From the NCBI GenBank assembly GCA_021300155.1, contig JAJTID010000051.1, positions 1 through 64,000 on the forward strand: 64,000 bases of DNA. The letters run 5' to 3'. The position numbers and the translations under genes were made by a program. Of this stretch, positions 36,540-46,042 are shown one piece after another. The first letter of the stretch is position 1. Every line of letters begins with the position of its first letter. Below the pieces are notes generated by a model that worked only from the letters and a program-made list of their open reading frames with translations, did no database searches and was not told where the DNA came from. The stretch comes from Pirellula sp. Its GTDB lineage: Bacteria; Planctomycetota; Planctomycetia; Pirellulales; Pirellulaceae.

Positions 36540-37679
36540 ATGACTGTTGACACCGGTTTCCGAAAAAATCCACTTTCTTCATCGGCTCTGCGCTCGCACG
36601 GATCGATAGAAGTCAAAACGGTTTGGATTCTAGAAGCCATCGGACAGGCAATGTCCGAATCGCTCACGGTGGTGCATCCTGTTCCCTTTTCGATTGGGAG
36701 AAAAGCAGGTTGTAGTCTTCAGCTACAGTCTAGAACTGTTTCCAGTCATCACGCAGACCTTACGGTGCGTGAATCCAATCTCTTGGTGATCGATCGACAA
36801 AGCACAAACGGAACTTATGTTAACGGTGTTCGCGTCAATGGCTTTGCTACACTCAAAACGGAAGATGTCGTCCAGTTTGCTGACGTTGCATTTCGTGTTC
36901 GCTGCGATGACCACGCAACTGCGTCGAATACTGTAGCCGAAGATGTATGCGATCAAGCCCTAGCACTCGTGCAGTTTGATCGCATGATGGAAAAGCGTCT
37001 GGTCACGCCATTCTTTCAACCGATCGTATCGATTGATGGATCCACTATCAAAGGCTACGAAGTACTCGCAAGAAGTAGGATGTTCGGCCTGGAAACAAGC
37101 GCAGCCATGTTCGGTGCAGCTGCGAAATTGAATATGGAAATCGAACTAAGCCAAATGTTGCGATGGGAAGGTATCCGTGAAGGATTAGCCTTGCCCAAGG
37201 GAAGTGAAATCTATGTGAACACTCACCCCCTCGAACTCGGGAGAAGCGATCTTCTCGAGTCGATGCGCAATGTCCGAGCAATGACGCCGGATACACCCAT
37301 CACCTTGGAAGTACATGAGGCCGCCATCACTAGTGCTCCACAAATGTTTGAATTGAGAAAAGGCCTTCGAGACCTAAATATCAAAATAGCTTACGATGAC
37401 TTCGGGGCAGGACAGAACCGACTTGCTGAACTGGGCAATGCAGCACCGGACGTGATGAAGTTTGATATGGGGCTCATTCGCAATATCGACAGCGGTCCCG
37501 TAGAACGCGTCAAAGTACTGCGATCGTTAGTCCAAGTTGTTCTCGATCTCGGTGTCATTCCCTTAGCCGAAGGAATCGAAACTGAAAAAGAAGCCGTCGT
37601 CTGTAGTGAGCTTGGATTCGTTCTCGCCCAAGGCTACTATTTTGGAAGACCTGCACCACCTAGCAAGTTTATCTCCTAA
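36540..37679 (+). CDS. FHA-EAL c-di-GMP phosphodiesterase
   Basis: Protein of 379 residues if started at 36540 (36507 is an alternative; the frame further up overlaps the divergent AAA+ gene and looks non-coding). The FHA domain (about 28-122) has GR (53-54), SSHH (68-71) and STNG (88-91). The EAL domain (about 145-379) keeps the catalytic set: Glu in EVLAR (174), Asn in VNTHP (227), Glu in LEVHE (257), DDFGAG (286-291), Lys in MKFD (307), AEGIE and QGYYFG. It should hydrolyse c-di-GMP. The FHA domain should bind phosphothreonine, made perhaps by the divergent kinase-tubulin protein. Confidence 0.9.
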   Translation: MTVDTGFRKNPLSSSALRSHGSIEVKTVWILEAIGQAMSESLTVVHPVPFSIGRKAGCSLQLQSRTVSSHHADLTVRESNLLVIDRQSTNGTYVNGVRVNGFATLKTEDVVQFADVAFRVRCDDHATASNTVAEDVCDQALALVQFDRMMEKRLVTPFFQPIVSIDGSTIKGYEVLARSRMFGLETSAAMFGAAAKLNMEIELSQMLRWEGIREGLALPKGSEIYVNTHPLELGRSDLLESMRNVRAMTPDTPITLEVHEAAITSAPQMFELRKGLRDLNIKIAYDDFGAGQNRLAELGNAAPDVMKFDMGLIRNIDSGPVERVKVLRSLVQVVLDLGVIPLAEGIETEKEAVVCSELGFVLAQGYYFGRPAPPSKFIS

Positions 37680-37694
37680 ACAATCGCAAAAGAT

Positions 37695-39803
37695 TTACGA
37701 CGGACTCATCGGACTGATCCCAAACCATAGCATCAGATTCCAAATCCATGTCTGAGTCCACGGATTCCATGTTGGATAACTAACCGACACCATCGAGAGT
37801 CCTGCCAGCAAGCTCAATAGGGCGATTCCCAATCGAAAGCGAATCAGCCTTTCCACAGCGGGTACTGATGCCATTAGCCAAAGAGGGTGTAGCCACATCA
37901 ATTGACGGAAGGCAGACGTCGTGCCACCGTAATTGCGTTGTCTCGTATCCAGGAGGAACAAGTAGAAAACGAGACATGCGATCGATGTAATTGTCGTGGC
38001 CGCTACCCATCGTCGTTGCTCCAATCGTGGACTCCAAAACCCGAGAATCAATCCGGGGATCGCAAGGATCAGAACGGGGGTCAGCGATACTATTCCATGA
38101 TGCCCGACCGTCGCATGTATTAAATAGTGACTCGTCGAAGCCTCCCCTTGATCCAGTGGATTGTCTGGCTTGCGCCAATAACTATCGACCTTCTTTCCGT
38201 CAAAGCCACGAATGTAGTCGTAGTCATACCAATTCTCTCTCTGTTTGCTATCCGCGGTGTTGACATCCCCCGCGCCAAAGGAATACGGCGGACTCCAACG
38301 ACCATGGGCTATATAGTTAGTCCCAAAATAAGCTAGTAAAACCAATAGCACTGCTGGTGCGCCCCACTGAAGTGTTGGGCGTGGTGCATGCCAAAGTAGC
38401 AACAACCCCAACATGCCCAATAAGCTCGCCGCAGGCAGTTCGCACGTAAAGGCAAATGCAGCCCAAAAACCGGCGCCGATGAAGTGCCAACGGCACTCTT
38501 TGCTTTGCCAACATCGTGTTGCATGCCATGTAGCTGCAATCGCACTGACCGCCCCCCACAAATGATTATTGAATGCCACCGCAAAGGTCGAAAGGAGTGT
38601 CGCAAAACAAATACATGCCATCAAGGCAACATAGGCGAGGTCATCATCACACCAATCATCTAAAAGCCTAGCACAATACCACCACGCGATCCCAAGTGGA
38701 ACAAGGTTGATCAACAACAAAAGGATGCGTCCGACTTCGAAGGGGTGTGTACCCAAGGTCCAGCCTGTTGCTTTGTTCAGAAGCCAATAGGGACCAGCCG
38801 CTAGAACCGCTTGCATCGGGGGTTTGCTGGAATACAACCGTTGCTCGCCTGATGAATTCATGTGGCTCACGACATCCACGGAGTCCCACGCTGGCTCGTT
38901 CTTCATGATTTGGTCGATTTCAAACGTCCCGAACTCGACAAGCGATCGAACGGTCAGCCATCGACTCCGATCATTGCCACTCAAAAATGGACGTTGCTTG
39001 TTCACTTCTGCAACGACGGCCAACAACAAATCACGCGTGCTCCAGGGTTGCTGAAACCTTTCGATATCCTGTCGGCGAATTGCGATTGGCCAATGATGCG
39101 TGGCACTCGCTTTGGCCGCCTTCACTTGTTCAACAATCTTGGGATCCCGCAAGCTGCTCGGGTCGAATGGATCCGGTGCCTTCAATTCCGATTCCAAAAT
39201 GTCTGGACGTTGCTTCCTGAGTTTTTGATTTTGTTCATCCGCGATTGCCTTCAACACTGGTGGAATCGCTTGTTCGTAAACCGCTTGCTCTTCCGGTTGA
39301 TTCGCTTCGGCAGCCAATATCGCTAGATACTTGAGCTCGGCAACTAGATCTTCACGGCGAAACTTGGTTTCAGCGACCACTTTTTTGACAAGCGAAGCGG
39401 TATCCAAAGCCTTGCCACGACTTACCCAGTTATCGCGTCGCGCCTGGATTGGCCATCGCCGCGTAGCTTTTGCTTTCGTATCCTTTGCCGCTTTGGCTGC
39501 GTCGGTGGATTGCAATTTCGATGCATCAAAAAGAAATTCTCGCTTCAAAAACTCGTTGTAAACCGCCGCCTCCTCTCCCTTGCCCTCCTCGCTCGCGACA
39601 ACCGACAAGTACTTTAACTCTTCCTGGAGGTCGGAACGGACGGTCTGTTCGTAGGTCAGTGTGTTGGTCGAGTTGATGGAAAAAAGACGCCCGACGATCT
39701 GGCCTGTACCGAGCAGAACCAAGATCAATGCGACTCCTGCGCGAAGAGGACTTCGAAAAACGTTAGACTTCGTTGTCAACTTCTCTGCTGGCGTTTGACT
39801 CAT
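37695..39803 (-). CDS. Multi-spanning membrane protein with duplicated module
   Basis: Protein of 702 residues from the ATG at 39803, which has AGGAG 9 bases upstream; the longer frame to 39962 overlaps the GT2 gene. One N-terminal helix (about 20-40) is followed by a soluble region with two copies of a module of about 90-115 residues (about 58-146 and 152-267). Each copy has an ELKYL..A.E....EE.AVY helix and a later WPI..RR plus L..VVAE segment. The C-terminal 400 residues hold about ten hydrophobic helices with the look of a GT-C glycosyltransferase, including a YSSKPPMQAVL motif. It follows a GT2 gene, so glycan assembly is likely; unproven. Confidence 0.75.
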   Translation of the reverse strand: MSQTPAEKLTTKSNVFRSPLRAGVALILVLLGTGQIVGRLFSINSTNTLTYEQTVRSDLQEELKYLSVVASEEGKGEEAAVYNEFLKREFLFDASKLQSTDAAKAAKDTKAKATRRWPIQARRDNWVSRGKALDTASLVKKVVAETKFRREDLVAELKYLAILAAEANQPEEQAVYEQAIPPVLKAIADEQNQKLRKQRPDILESELKAPDPFDPSSLRDPKIVEQVKAAKASATHHWPIAIRRQDIERFQQPWSTRDLLLAVVAEVNKQRPFLSGNDRSRWLTVRSLVEFGTFEIDQIMKNEPAWDSVDVVSHMNSSGEQRLYSSKPPMQAVLAAGPYWLLNKATGWTLGTHPFEVGRILLLLINLVPLGIAWWYCARLLDDWCDDDLAYVALMACICFATLLSTFAVAFNNHLWGAVSAIAATWHATRCWQSKECRWHFIGAGFWAAFAFTCELPAASLLGMLGLLLLWHAPRPTLQWGAPAVLLVLLAYFGTNYIAHGRWSPPYSFGAGDVNTADSKQRENWYDYDYIRGFDGKKVDSYWRKPDNPLDQGEASTSHYLIHATVGHHGIVSLTPVLILAIPGLILGFWSPRLEQRRWVAATTITSIACLVFYLFLLDTRQRNYGGTTSAFRQLMWLHPLWLMASVPAVERLIRFRLGIALLSLLAGLSMVSVSYPTWNPWTQTWIWNLMLWFGISPMSPS

Positions 39804-39879
39804 AGGAGAGGCTCCTGCTCGGTGTCCTTGAAGAGTTCCTTGAGGAGCTCCATGTTCTTGGGAGAGTTCCAAGGGGAAC

Positions 39880-40863
39880 TCAGTTTGGTCCGACGGCCTG
39901 ACCCAGCGATGGATCATTGATTGTTTGGCGAATCGAGTAGGGCGTTTGTTTGTCCGCTGCATTTGCGACCACCAATTCGGCCAATAGTCCCGTACTCAAA
40001 AACTGAAGTCCCGCGATGAAAAGTATCATCGCAAGATAAAACAAGGGTGTAGCCGTCAGATGAAAATCATTCAAACTGTCTGACAACCTCGTAACGACCC
40101 ATAGGAAACAAAGGAAAAACAGTATGGCCGCTGCCGAGCTGCATGCAAAGAAACCGATTCCACCGAGCAAATGTTGAGGTCGATAGCGATAGCGGGTGAG
40201 AAATACGACCGTGAATAAATCAAGGAACCCTTTAAGGATCCGCGATACACCATACTTGGAGACCCCATGGACTCTTGGATGATGCTTCACAGCCAATTCG
40301 GTTACACGGTAGCCTCGCGAGTTGGCGAGCACCGGAATGAATCGATGCATCTCTCCGTACATTTGCACCTCCCCCAAAACTTCTTTGCGGTACGCTTTCA
40401 GGCCGCAGTTGAAATCATGCAAATGCAGTTTTGTCGCCCATCGCAGAATTCCGTTGAACACCAACGAAGGCCATCGCTTGTGCCACGGGTCATAGCGAGT
40501 TTGCTTCCATCCGCTAACAACATCAAAACCCTCGTCTAACTTTTGAATCAAACGCGGAATTTCGGCCGGATCATCTTGGAGGTCGGCATCCATCGTGATA
40601 ACGATCGAACCGAGCGCTCTTTGAAATCCAACATGCAGCGCTGCGGCTTTACCAAAGTTGCGTCGAAATCGTATGCCACGAATATTCGAATGGCGATCCG
40701 CGAGCCTACTGATGGTTTCCCAGGAACTATCCGTCGAACCATCGTCAATAAAGAGTATCTCGAACTCACCAAGTGAATTGGTTTCGATCGAGGTATGAAT
40801 TCGCTGAACTAACTCCTCAAGAGAAGCCTGCTCATTCAAAAGCGGAATAACAAGAGAGATCAT
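39880..40863 (-). CDS. GT2 polyprenyl-phosphate glycosyltransferase
   Basis: Family 2 glycosyltransferase of 327 residues, DPM1/ArnC-like. The catalytic domain (about 1-220) has SLVIPLLNEQASLEELV, the nucleotide-sugar IDDGSTD site, the DADLQDDP metal-binding motif and HHPRVHGVSKYG. Two C-terminal transmembrane helices lie at about 232-257 and 266-290. It probably transfers a sugar from a nucleotide donor to undecaprenyl phosphate at the inner membrane. The next gene downstream is the multi-spanning membrane protein, a possible user of the lipid-linked sugar. Confidence 0.92.
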   Translation of the reverse strand: MISLVIPLLNEQASLEELVQRIHTSIETNSLGEFEILFIDDGSTDSSWETISRLADRHSNIRGIRFRRNFGKAAALHVGFQRALGSIVITMDADLQDDPAEIPRLIQKLDEGFDVVSGWKQTRYDPWHKRWPSLVFNGILRWATKLHLHDFNCGLKAYRKEVLGEVQMYGEMHRFIPVLANSRGYRVTELAVKHHPRVHGVSKYGVSRILKGFLDLFTVVFLTRYRYRPQHLLGGIGFFACSSAAAILFFLCFLWVVTRLSDSLNDFHLTATPLFYLAMILFIAGLQFLSTGLLAELVVANAADKQTPYSIRQTINDPSLGQAVGPN

Positions 40864-41164
40864 GGACTGTGGCTTGGCAGGAAGTGAAATGCCCTATTTT
40901 AATCCATCCACGCTTTCCGTGGCAGTCCTAGCACCCACGTGACGTCAGTGTCGACGAAAACAGCTTAAATTACGGAGATTCCGCAACTGTTCGCTTCAAA
41001 AAACTCCCGTTATTTACGGCGAATGGTCCTTCTATCGTGTGGAAAACGCATCTCTTCGGCGTCTGAGTCGTGTCTGAGTCCACTTTGACGATCATCCACG
41101 TTTTGATACCATCGAACCGCCTCTCATACCCCAAGATTTTTTCGTCGATAGTCAGGATGATTCG
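40864..41164. other. Divergent intergenic region
   Basis: About 300 bases between the divergent GT2 and TPR-glycosyltransferase genes. It should hold promoters for both. I see no ORF, strong hairpin or repeat. Confidence 0.5.
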
Positions 41165-42829
41165 ATGTCCACACCACTACCCTCTGGCGACCTCTCCTCT
41201 CGCTGTGATGCATTTGTGGATGAAGGATTACAGCACCAACAAAATGGAAGGCTGGTCGAGGCTGAATCGCTCTACACACAAGTGTTAACGCTGATGCCCC
41301 AGCATATCGAAGCTTTGCATCTACTCGGATTAATCCATCACCAACGGGGGCAATTCACAGCAGCCGTAGAGTTGATTGCGAACGCGATTGCATTGAAGAG
41401 TACTCCATGCCCCATTCTGCTCACCAATATGGGTGCCGCGTTGCAGCAATGCAAACGCTGGGACGAAGCCGAGGATGCATATCGTCGCGCGATTCAGGCC
41501 AAACCGAACTATTTACCTGCCCACGAAAATCTCTGTAAACTGTTGCCGTCGCGAAGCAAAATACTTGCTGCAACCGATGCATGGAAGGATTACGGCAATC
41601 AACTGTTGGATGCAGACAGAAGCAATGATGCCTACATTCAATTCAGATTGGCGATGGAGTTCAAACCGGAGGATCCATCATTAATCCATGGACTTGCGAC
41701 CACACTGGCCAGCCAGGGACGACTCGAAGAATCTCTTTCCATGTATCGTGCCGCACTTGCACGAGATAAAAATTCTCCTCTATGCATCAACAATCTAGGT
41801 TGGGTCCTTTTTCAATTGGGACGACTAGATCAAGCCATCGCCTGTTTTCGACAAGCCATCGCTATCGCGCCCCATTATGCGGAAGCGCACATGTGTTTGT
41901 CTGCAGCGCTTCTACGAACGGGGCAATTGGAAGAAGGTTGGAAGGAATACGAATGGCGTTGGCGGAGTTCCGCCAAGCAATTCGCACGTGTATCACGTAG
42001 CCAACCTGAATGGCAAGGAGAATCACTCAACGGTCGCACCTTGCTTGTCGAATGCGAACAAGGGTTAGGTGATATTCTGCAGTTTGTTCGTTATGTGGAA
42101 CTATTACTTAAGCGAGGAGAGCGTGTTCTTTTTCGCTGCCCCAAAGTGCTGTATCCTTTGCTGGAGCACTGCTCGATACTTGGCGGTTGCTTGGTTCGTT
42201 CCGAAGAGCCGCTCCCACCATACGATTTCTATGTTCCTTTGTTGTCGCTACCTCGCCATTTTGGAACCACGGTGGAGACAATCCCGCAGAACGTCCCTTA
42301 TCTACGCGTGCCGGAGAGTCGGATCAAAGAATGGAAGGAACAGTTGGGCGATACCAAGCGGTTTCGAATCGGCATCGTTTGGCAAGGGAGTACCGCGTAT
42401 CGGGATGATAGCCAACGCTCGTTTCGGTTAAGTAAATTCGGTCCGTTGGCCTATCTGCCCAATGTGGAGCTTGTCAGTCTTCAAAAAGGCGACGGGTGCG
42501 AACAACTCGACCAAATCTCTTTCCCCGTACGGTCCTTTGGGAGCGCCTTGGACTCGAATGGGCCTTTTCTCGATACGGCTGCGATCATGAAGAACATCGA
42601 TTTGGTCATCGCACCGAACACATCGGTAGCCCACCTTGCAGGAGCATTGCATGTCCCGACATGGGTGATACTTTCCAGCGTAGCGACCGATTGGCGTTGG
42701 ATCGAAAACCGCGACGATACACCATGGTATCCGACGATGCGACTATTTCGACAAGGGATCCAACGAGATTGGGATGACGTATTCAATCGAGTCTATGGAG
42801 AAGTTGCAGCAACACTATCCCTGGCTTGA
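41165..42829 (+). CDS. TPR-repeat glycosyltransferase-like protein
   Basis: Protein of 554 residues. The N-terminal half (about 15-275) is made of 34-residue TPR repeats (for example HIEALHLLGLIHHQRGQF and AEDAYRRAIQAKPNY). The C-terminal half (about 285-550) is a glycosyltransferase-B-like domain close to GT9/GT41, with LLVECEQGLGDILQFVRYV, FRIGIVWQGS and VIAPNTSVAHLAGALHVPTW, the nucleotide-sugar phosphate region. Such TPR-GT proteins are common in planctomycetes and are thought to glycosylate proteins or lipids. Acceptor unknown. No signal peptide, so probably cytoplasmic. Confidence 0.88.
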   Translation: MSTPLPSGDLSSRCDAFVDEGLQHQQNGRLVEAESLYTQVLTLMPQHIEALHLLGLIHHQRGQFTAAVELIANAIALKSTPCPILLTNMGAALQQCKRWDEAEDAYRRAIQAKPNYLPAHENLCKLLPSRSKILAATDAWKDYGNQLLDADRSNDAYIQFRLAMEFKPEDPSLIHGLATTLASQGRLEESLSMYRAALARDKNSPLCINNLGWVLFQLGRLDQAIACFRQAIAIAPHYAEAHMCLSAALLRTGQLEEGWKEYEWRWRSSAKQFARVSRSQPEWQGESLNGRTLLVECEQGLGDILQFVRYVELLLKRGERVLFRCPKVLYPLLEHCSILGGCLVRSEEPLPPYDFYVPLLSLPRHFGTTVETIPQNVPYLRVPESRIKEWKEQLGDTKRFRIGIVWQGSTAYRDDSQRSFRLSKFGPLAYLPNVELVSLQKGDGCEQLDQISFPVRSFGSALDSNGPFLDTAAIMKNIDLVIAPNTSVAHLAGALHVPTWVILSSVATDWRWIENRDDTPWYPTMRLFRQGIQRDWDDVFNRVYGEVAATLSLA

Positions 42830-42832
42830 TCT

Positions 42833-43936
42833 CTAGGAGACTCCCGCAACCAAATTAGAAGCCAGTTGTCGGGGGTGTTCTTTCGTTGCAACTGCGGGGA
42901 GAGAGGTCAGGACGACGCATACTCGTTCTTTGGCTGGGTCGGCCCAGGCGATGGTGCCGGTCGATCCTGTATGACCAAATGTTGTACCCGAGCATCCTGG
43001 GCAACTCAACTCCATCCCAACATCGAACCCAAGCCCACGTGACTCAAGACCCGCTGCGTTGTGATTCCGAATCATTAACTTTGCAATGTCGCTTGGAAAC
43101 AGAACGCCTTTCGGATTGAGAAATGCCTCTAGAAACTTGCCAACATCAGATGCCGACGCATGGGCACCTCCCCACGGCGCACCCAAATCGCGCCAATAGT
43201 CACTGTTCCAATTCCAATTCGCGGCATCAGGCGATCCTCCGCCCGCTTCCGGCGCACCGAATTCAACTTGACTCGGGACGATGAAGTCTCGACGAAGAGA
43301 TTCTCGCCCGAACGCAGAGTGTTTCATGCCGAGCGGTTCGAATATGGACCGTCTCACAAAGGCTTTGAATTCGATTCCCGAAAGTCTTTGTCCAATCTCA
43401 CTCGCCAACAGAATACCCATACTCGAATACTCGTATCGAGTGCCTGGTTGAAAATGAAGCGGGGTGGTCAGTGTCGCTTTGACAAAATCCGATAGTCCGG
43501 CGTGATTTTTTCGAAGTGTCGCATTCTCGCTTACTTGATCGGGTAGACCGGACGTGTGCGTCAACAAATGGCGAATCAAAACAGATTCGCGGTTGTCGTG
43601 TTTGAACTCCGGAATGTACTTGGACACAGGATCGTCGAGTTGAAATAAACCTTTGGCATGCAACGTCATAAAGGCTGCCATTGCCATCGGTTTGGAAATC
43701 GATCCAAGCAAGAAGGAGCTTTGTTTCACACAGTTGCCGAATGCCCATTCGTATTGCTCATCGCCGTCACGGACATACATCGTCGCACTTTCCACTTGGC
43801 GGTTCCTGATCGCATCCTCGAGGACTTGCACAGCGCGTTGAAAGCGATTGGATATCGGCATAGCAGACAGCCTTTGGTTTGGGTTCCATAACGTAACAAT
43901 TGTCAGCCCCAGGAGTTTACGCCTGTCGCTGTGCAT
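42833..43936 (-). CDS. Beta-lactamase-family serine hydrolase
   Basis: Class C beta-lactamase/esterase-type protein of 367 residues. The nucleophile motif is SISK (79-82), the second motif YSS (in RYEYSSMG) and the third HTG (in FGHTGSTG). A weak signal-like N-terminus (DRRKLLGLTIVTLW) precedes the domain; Met26 is another possible start. Members hydrolyse beta-lactams, esters or D-amino-acid peptides, and the substrate cannot be told from sequence. It lies 9 bases after the Gfo/Idh gene, probably in the same operon. Confidence 0.88.
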   Translation of the reverse strand: MHSDRRKLLGLTIVTLWNPNQRLSAMPISNRFQRAVQVLEDAIRNRQVESATMYVRDGDEQYEWAFGNCVKQSSFLLGSISKPMAMAAFMTLHAKGLFQLDDPVSKYIPEFKHDNRESVLIRHLLTHTSGLPDQVSENATLRKNHAGLSDFVKATLTTPLHFQPGTRYEYSSMGILLASEIGQRLSGIEFKAFVRRSIFEPLGMKHSAFGRESLRRDFIVPSQVEFGAPEAGGGSPDAANWNWNSDYWRDLGAPWGGAHASASDVGKFLEAFLNPKGVLFPSDIAKLMIRNHNAAGLESRGLGFDVGMELSCPGCSGTTFGHTGSTGTIAWADPAKERVCVVLTSLPAVATKEHPRQLASNLVAGVS

Positions 43937-43945
43937 GGTTATCTC

Positions 43946-45280
43946 CTATTCTGGCAAGAGCCATGGTTTGCGATACTCCTTTCGACCTCTTAGTTCGTTT
44001 GCTTCTGTATCGCTCACAAAGGACTCCGATGTAGGATCCAGTGTAAGCATTCGACCGACTCGAGCTGAAATATTTCCCGCGTGGCACAACACAGACGCTG
44101 GATGCCCTACCGTTTCAAGGTCGCAGAATGGTTTGGCTCGCGATTTAATGCAATCGATGAAGTTTTGCACGTGCGGTTTCTCGTGGCTATCCCCTTCGGC
44201 CTGCCCGAGCACTTCGCCTCCCCTTCCGTAAGCTACCCATCGATTGTTCCCAATTACCAGGTATCCTCGATCACCGAAGATCGCGGAGCCCTCGGGCTCT
44301 CCCAAATAGGTGTACGGAGCCCAAATACGCATCTCGTAGGTGAGAAGCTTGGAATTCATCCCAGTCCCGAATTGATAGTTCACTTGCATCGTGTCCGGGA
44401 ATTCTTGCGCATCATCGAAATGCCATTTACCTCCATTGGCAAATATTGTGGTCGGCAATCCGATGGGTTTCTCCCCCTGCGCAATACAGGCCGACTGTAG
44501 CAGGGCGACTGCCATATCCAGTCGGTGAACGCCATCGTTTCCCAAATCCCCCGTGCCGAAATCGTAGAGCCACCTCCACTTGCCGTGGAATCGATTGACA
44601 TTGAAAGGACGCTTGGTCGCTGGGCCGATCCACATGTCATAATCAACTCCAGTGGGTGGCTCCGAGTCTTTCGGGAATCCGATCGCGCCTTGTTTGGTGC
44701 TTTCCCATGCCTTCGCAACATGCACTTTCCCAAGCTTGCCACTTTGCACAAATTCCATAGCCGATTGCAATCGAATGGTAGAGCGGTGCTGCGATCCCAT
44801 TTGCACAATTCGATTATGGCGCCGCATGGCTGCCACCATGCGCATTCCTTCGATGATGTTGTGGCTATCGGGCTTCTCGACATAAACATCTTTGCCCGCT
44901 TGGCACGCAAGAATCGTAGGGATCGCATGCCAGTGGTCTGGAGTACCGATGACGAGCGCGTCGATGGTTTTGTCATCAATCAGTCTTCGAAAGTCCTTCT
45001 CCATGCGAGGCTCACTTCCTTGGAGCTTTGCAGCGGCAGTAACCCCAGGTCCAAATTTGCTATCGTCGACATCTGCAATGGCAACGATTTCGACCTCGGT
45101 GTTCGCTGCAAAGGTTTGGATCAACGATAAAGCTCTGCCACCTGCCCCCATGACACCTACGCGAACGCGCTCGCTGGCCACAGCTTTCGAAACCCGTGTG
45201 GCCCCAACAGCAATATGGCTGGCAGCCATTGAAGTCATGGTTTGTTTCAAAAAACTACGTCGTTCAAGGCTCATTTGCAT
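43946..45280 (-). CDS. Exported Gfo/Idh/MocA-family oxidoreductase
   Basis: NAD(P)-dependent sugar oxidoreductase of 444 residues. The N-terminus has a Tat signal (ERRSFLKQ, then a hydrophobic stretch to about 33). A Rossmann domain follows, with VGVMGAGGRALSLI, VAIADVDD and the EKPDSHN catalytic Lys-Pro motif, then the C-terminal alpha/beta domain with WLYDFGTGDLGNDGVHRLDM. Tat export of such enzymes, with their cofactor bound, is widespread in planctomycetes. Substrate unknown, probably a cyclitol or polysaccharide-derived sugar. Confidence 0.92.
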   Translation of the reverse strand: MQMSLERRSFLKQTMTSMAASHIAVGATRVSKAVASERVRVGVMGAGGRALSLIQTFAANTEVEIVAIADVDDSKFGPGVTAAAKLQGSEPRMEKDFRRLIDDKTIDALVIGTPDHWHAIPTILACQAGKDVYVEKPDSHNIIEGMRMVAAMRRHNRIVQMGSQHRSTIRLQSAMEFVQSGKLGKVHVAKAWESTKQGAIGFPKDSEPPTGVDYDMWIGPATKRPFNVNRFHGKWRWLYDFGTGDLGNDGVHRLDMAVALLQSACIAQGEKPIGLPTTIFANGGKWHFDDAQEFPDTMQVNYQFGTGMNSKLLTYEMRIWAPYTYLGEPEGSAIFGDRGYLVIGNNRWVAYGRGGEVLGQAEGDSHEKPHVQNFIDCIKSRAKPFCDLETVGHPASVLCHAGNISARVGRMLTLDPTSESFVSDTEANELRGRKEYRKPWLLPE

Positions 45281-45286
45281 CCTCCC

Positions 45287-45787
45287 TTAGATCATGTCTG
45301 GGTATGAATCATGAAGTAGTTTATTCCATTGATTGCGAAGGCTTTCCATTTGATCATTGCTCCAGCTTTGACCGATAAAGCTGATGCAATAGAGGGCTAG
45401 GATTCCAGCGATCGACAATGGGGCCAAATACCAAATCCAAGTCGATTGCCCCGCATGCCAAGCAGACAACGCGAAAAGTACGGCAAAAAAGCCGGAAAAG
45501 GCGAATGCCAAGTAAGCGATCCAAACCAGAGTCCAAACATTTTGGCGTGGCGAGAATCGTCCGTGAACGCAGGTCATGTTGTTGCGTTCCTCAAAGCTTA
45601 ACGAAAGATAGGGCGACCAATAGCGGATTTCTTTTGGCGGAACATGAAGCTCAATGTAGCCATCGAACTCGTGGCTTTCCCAAATCCATCCCTCCTTGGA
45701 TAGTTGTTCGCTCACATGTTGCAGGACGTCTGATTTGCTGTGGGGTATCGCAATATCGAACGTCGGTCGCATCGAGAGGAAATGCAT
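45287..45787 (-). CDS. Small two-helix membrane protein
   Basis: Unrecognised protein of 166 residues (or 161 from Met6, 45772). An N-terminal soluble part (about 1-80) is followed by two hydrophobic helices (about 84-108 and 116-138) and a short basic-acidic tail. The stop is 7 bases from the start of the Gfo/Idh gene, so the three genes 45787-42833 probably form one operon. No functional motif. Confidence 0.68.
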   Translation of the reverse strand: MHFLSMRPTFDIAIPHSKSDVLQHVSEQLSKEGWIWESHEFDGYIELHVPPKEIRYWSPYLSLSFEERNNMTCVHGRFSPRQNVWTLVWIAYLAFAFSGFFAVLFALSAWHAGQSTWIWYLAPLSIAGILALYCISFIGQSWSNDQMESLRNQWNKLLHDSYPDMI

Positions 45788-46042
45788 ACCGAATCTCCTG
45801 TTGCAGAATAGTTACGGCGGATTCATGATCGTTTGTCCATTGTACACAACGCCTGTGCTGCCAGTGCCCCCTCAGTCCGAACAAGTTCGGTGCATCGAAT
45901 CCGTTGCCCTAATCGCAATCCAAAATGGTTTGTCCGCTAGACGCCCTCATCGAGAATCAAGGTCTCTGTAGCGCGGGTGGCGATACTCGACCTTCGCCGA
46001 CAATCTCGTCCCACCCTATTCTAACGTTGCTCTATTGGAACT

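Noticed and set aside
39804-39962. 53-residue extension of the multi-spanning membrane protein
   Set aside because: It overlaps the GT2 gene end; an AGGAG precedes the ATG at 39803.
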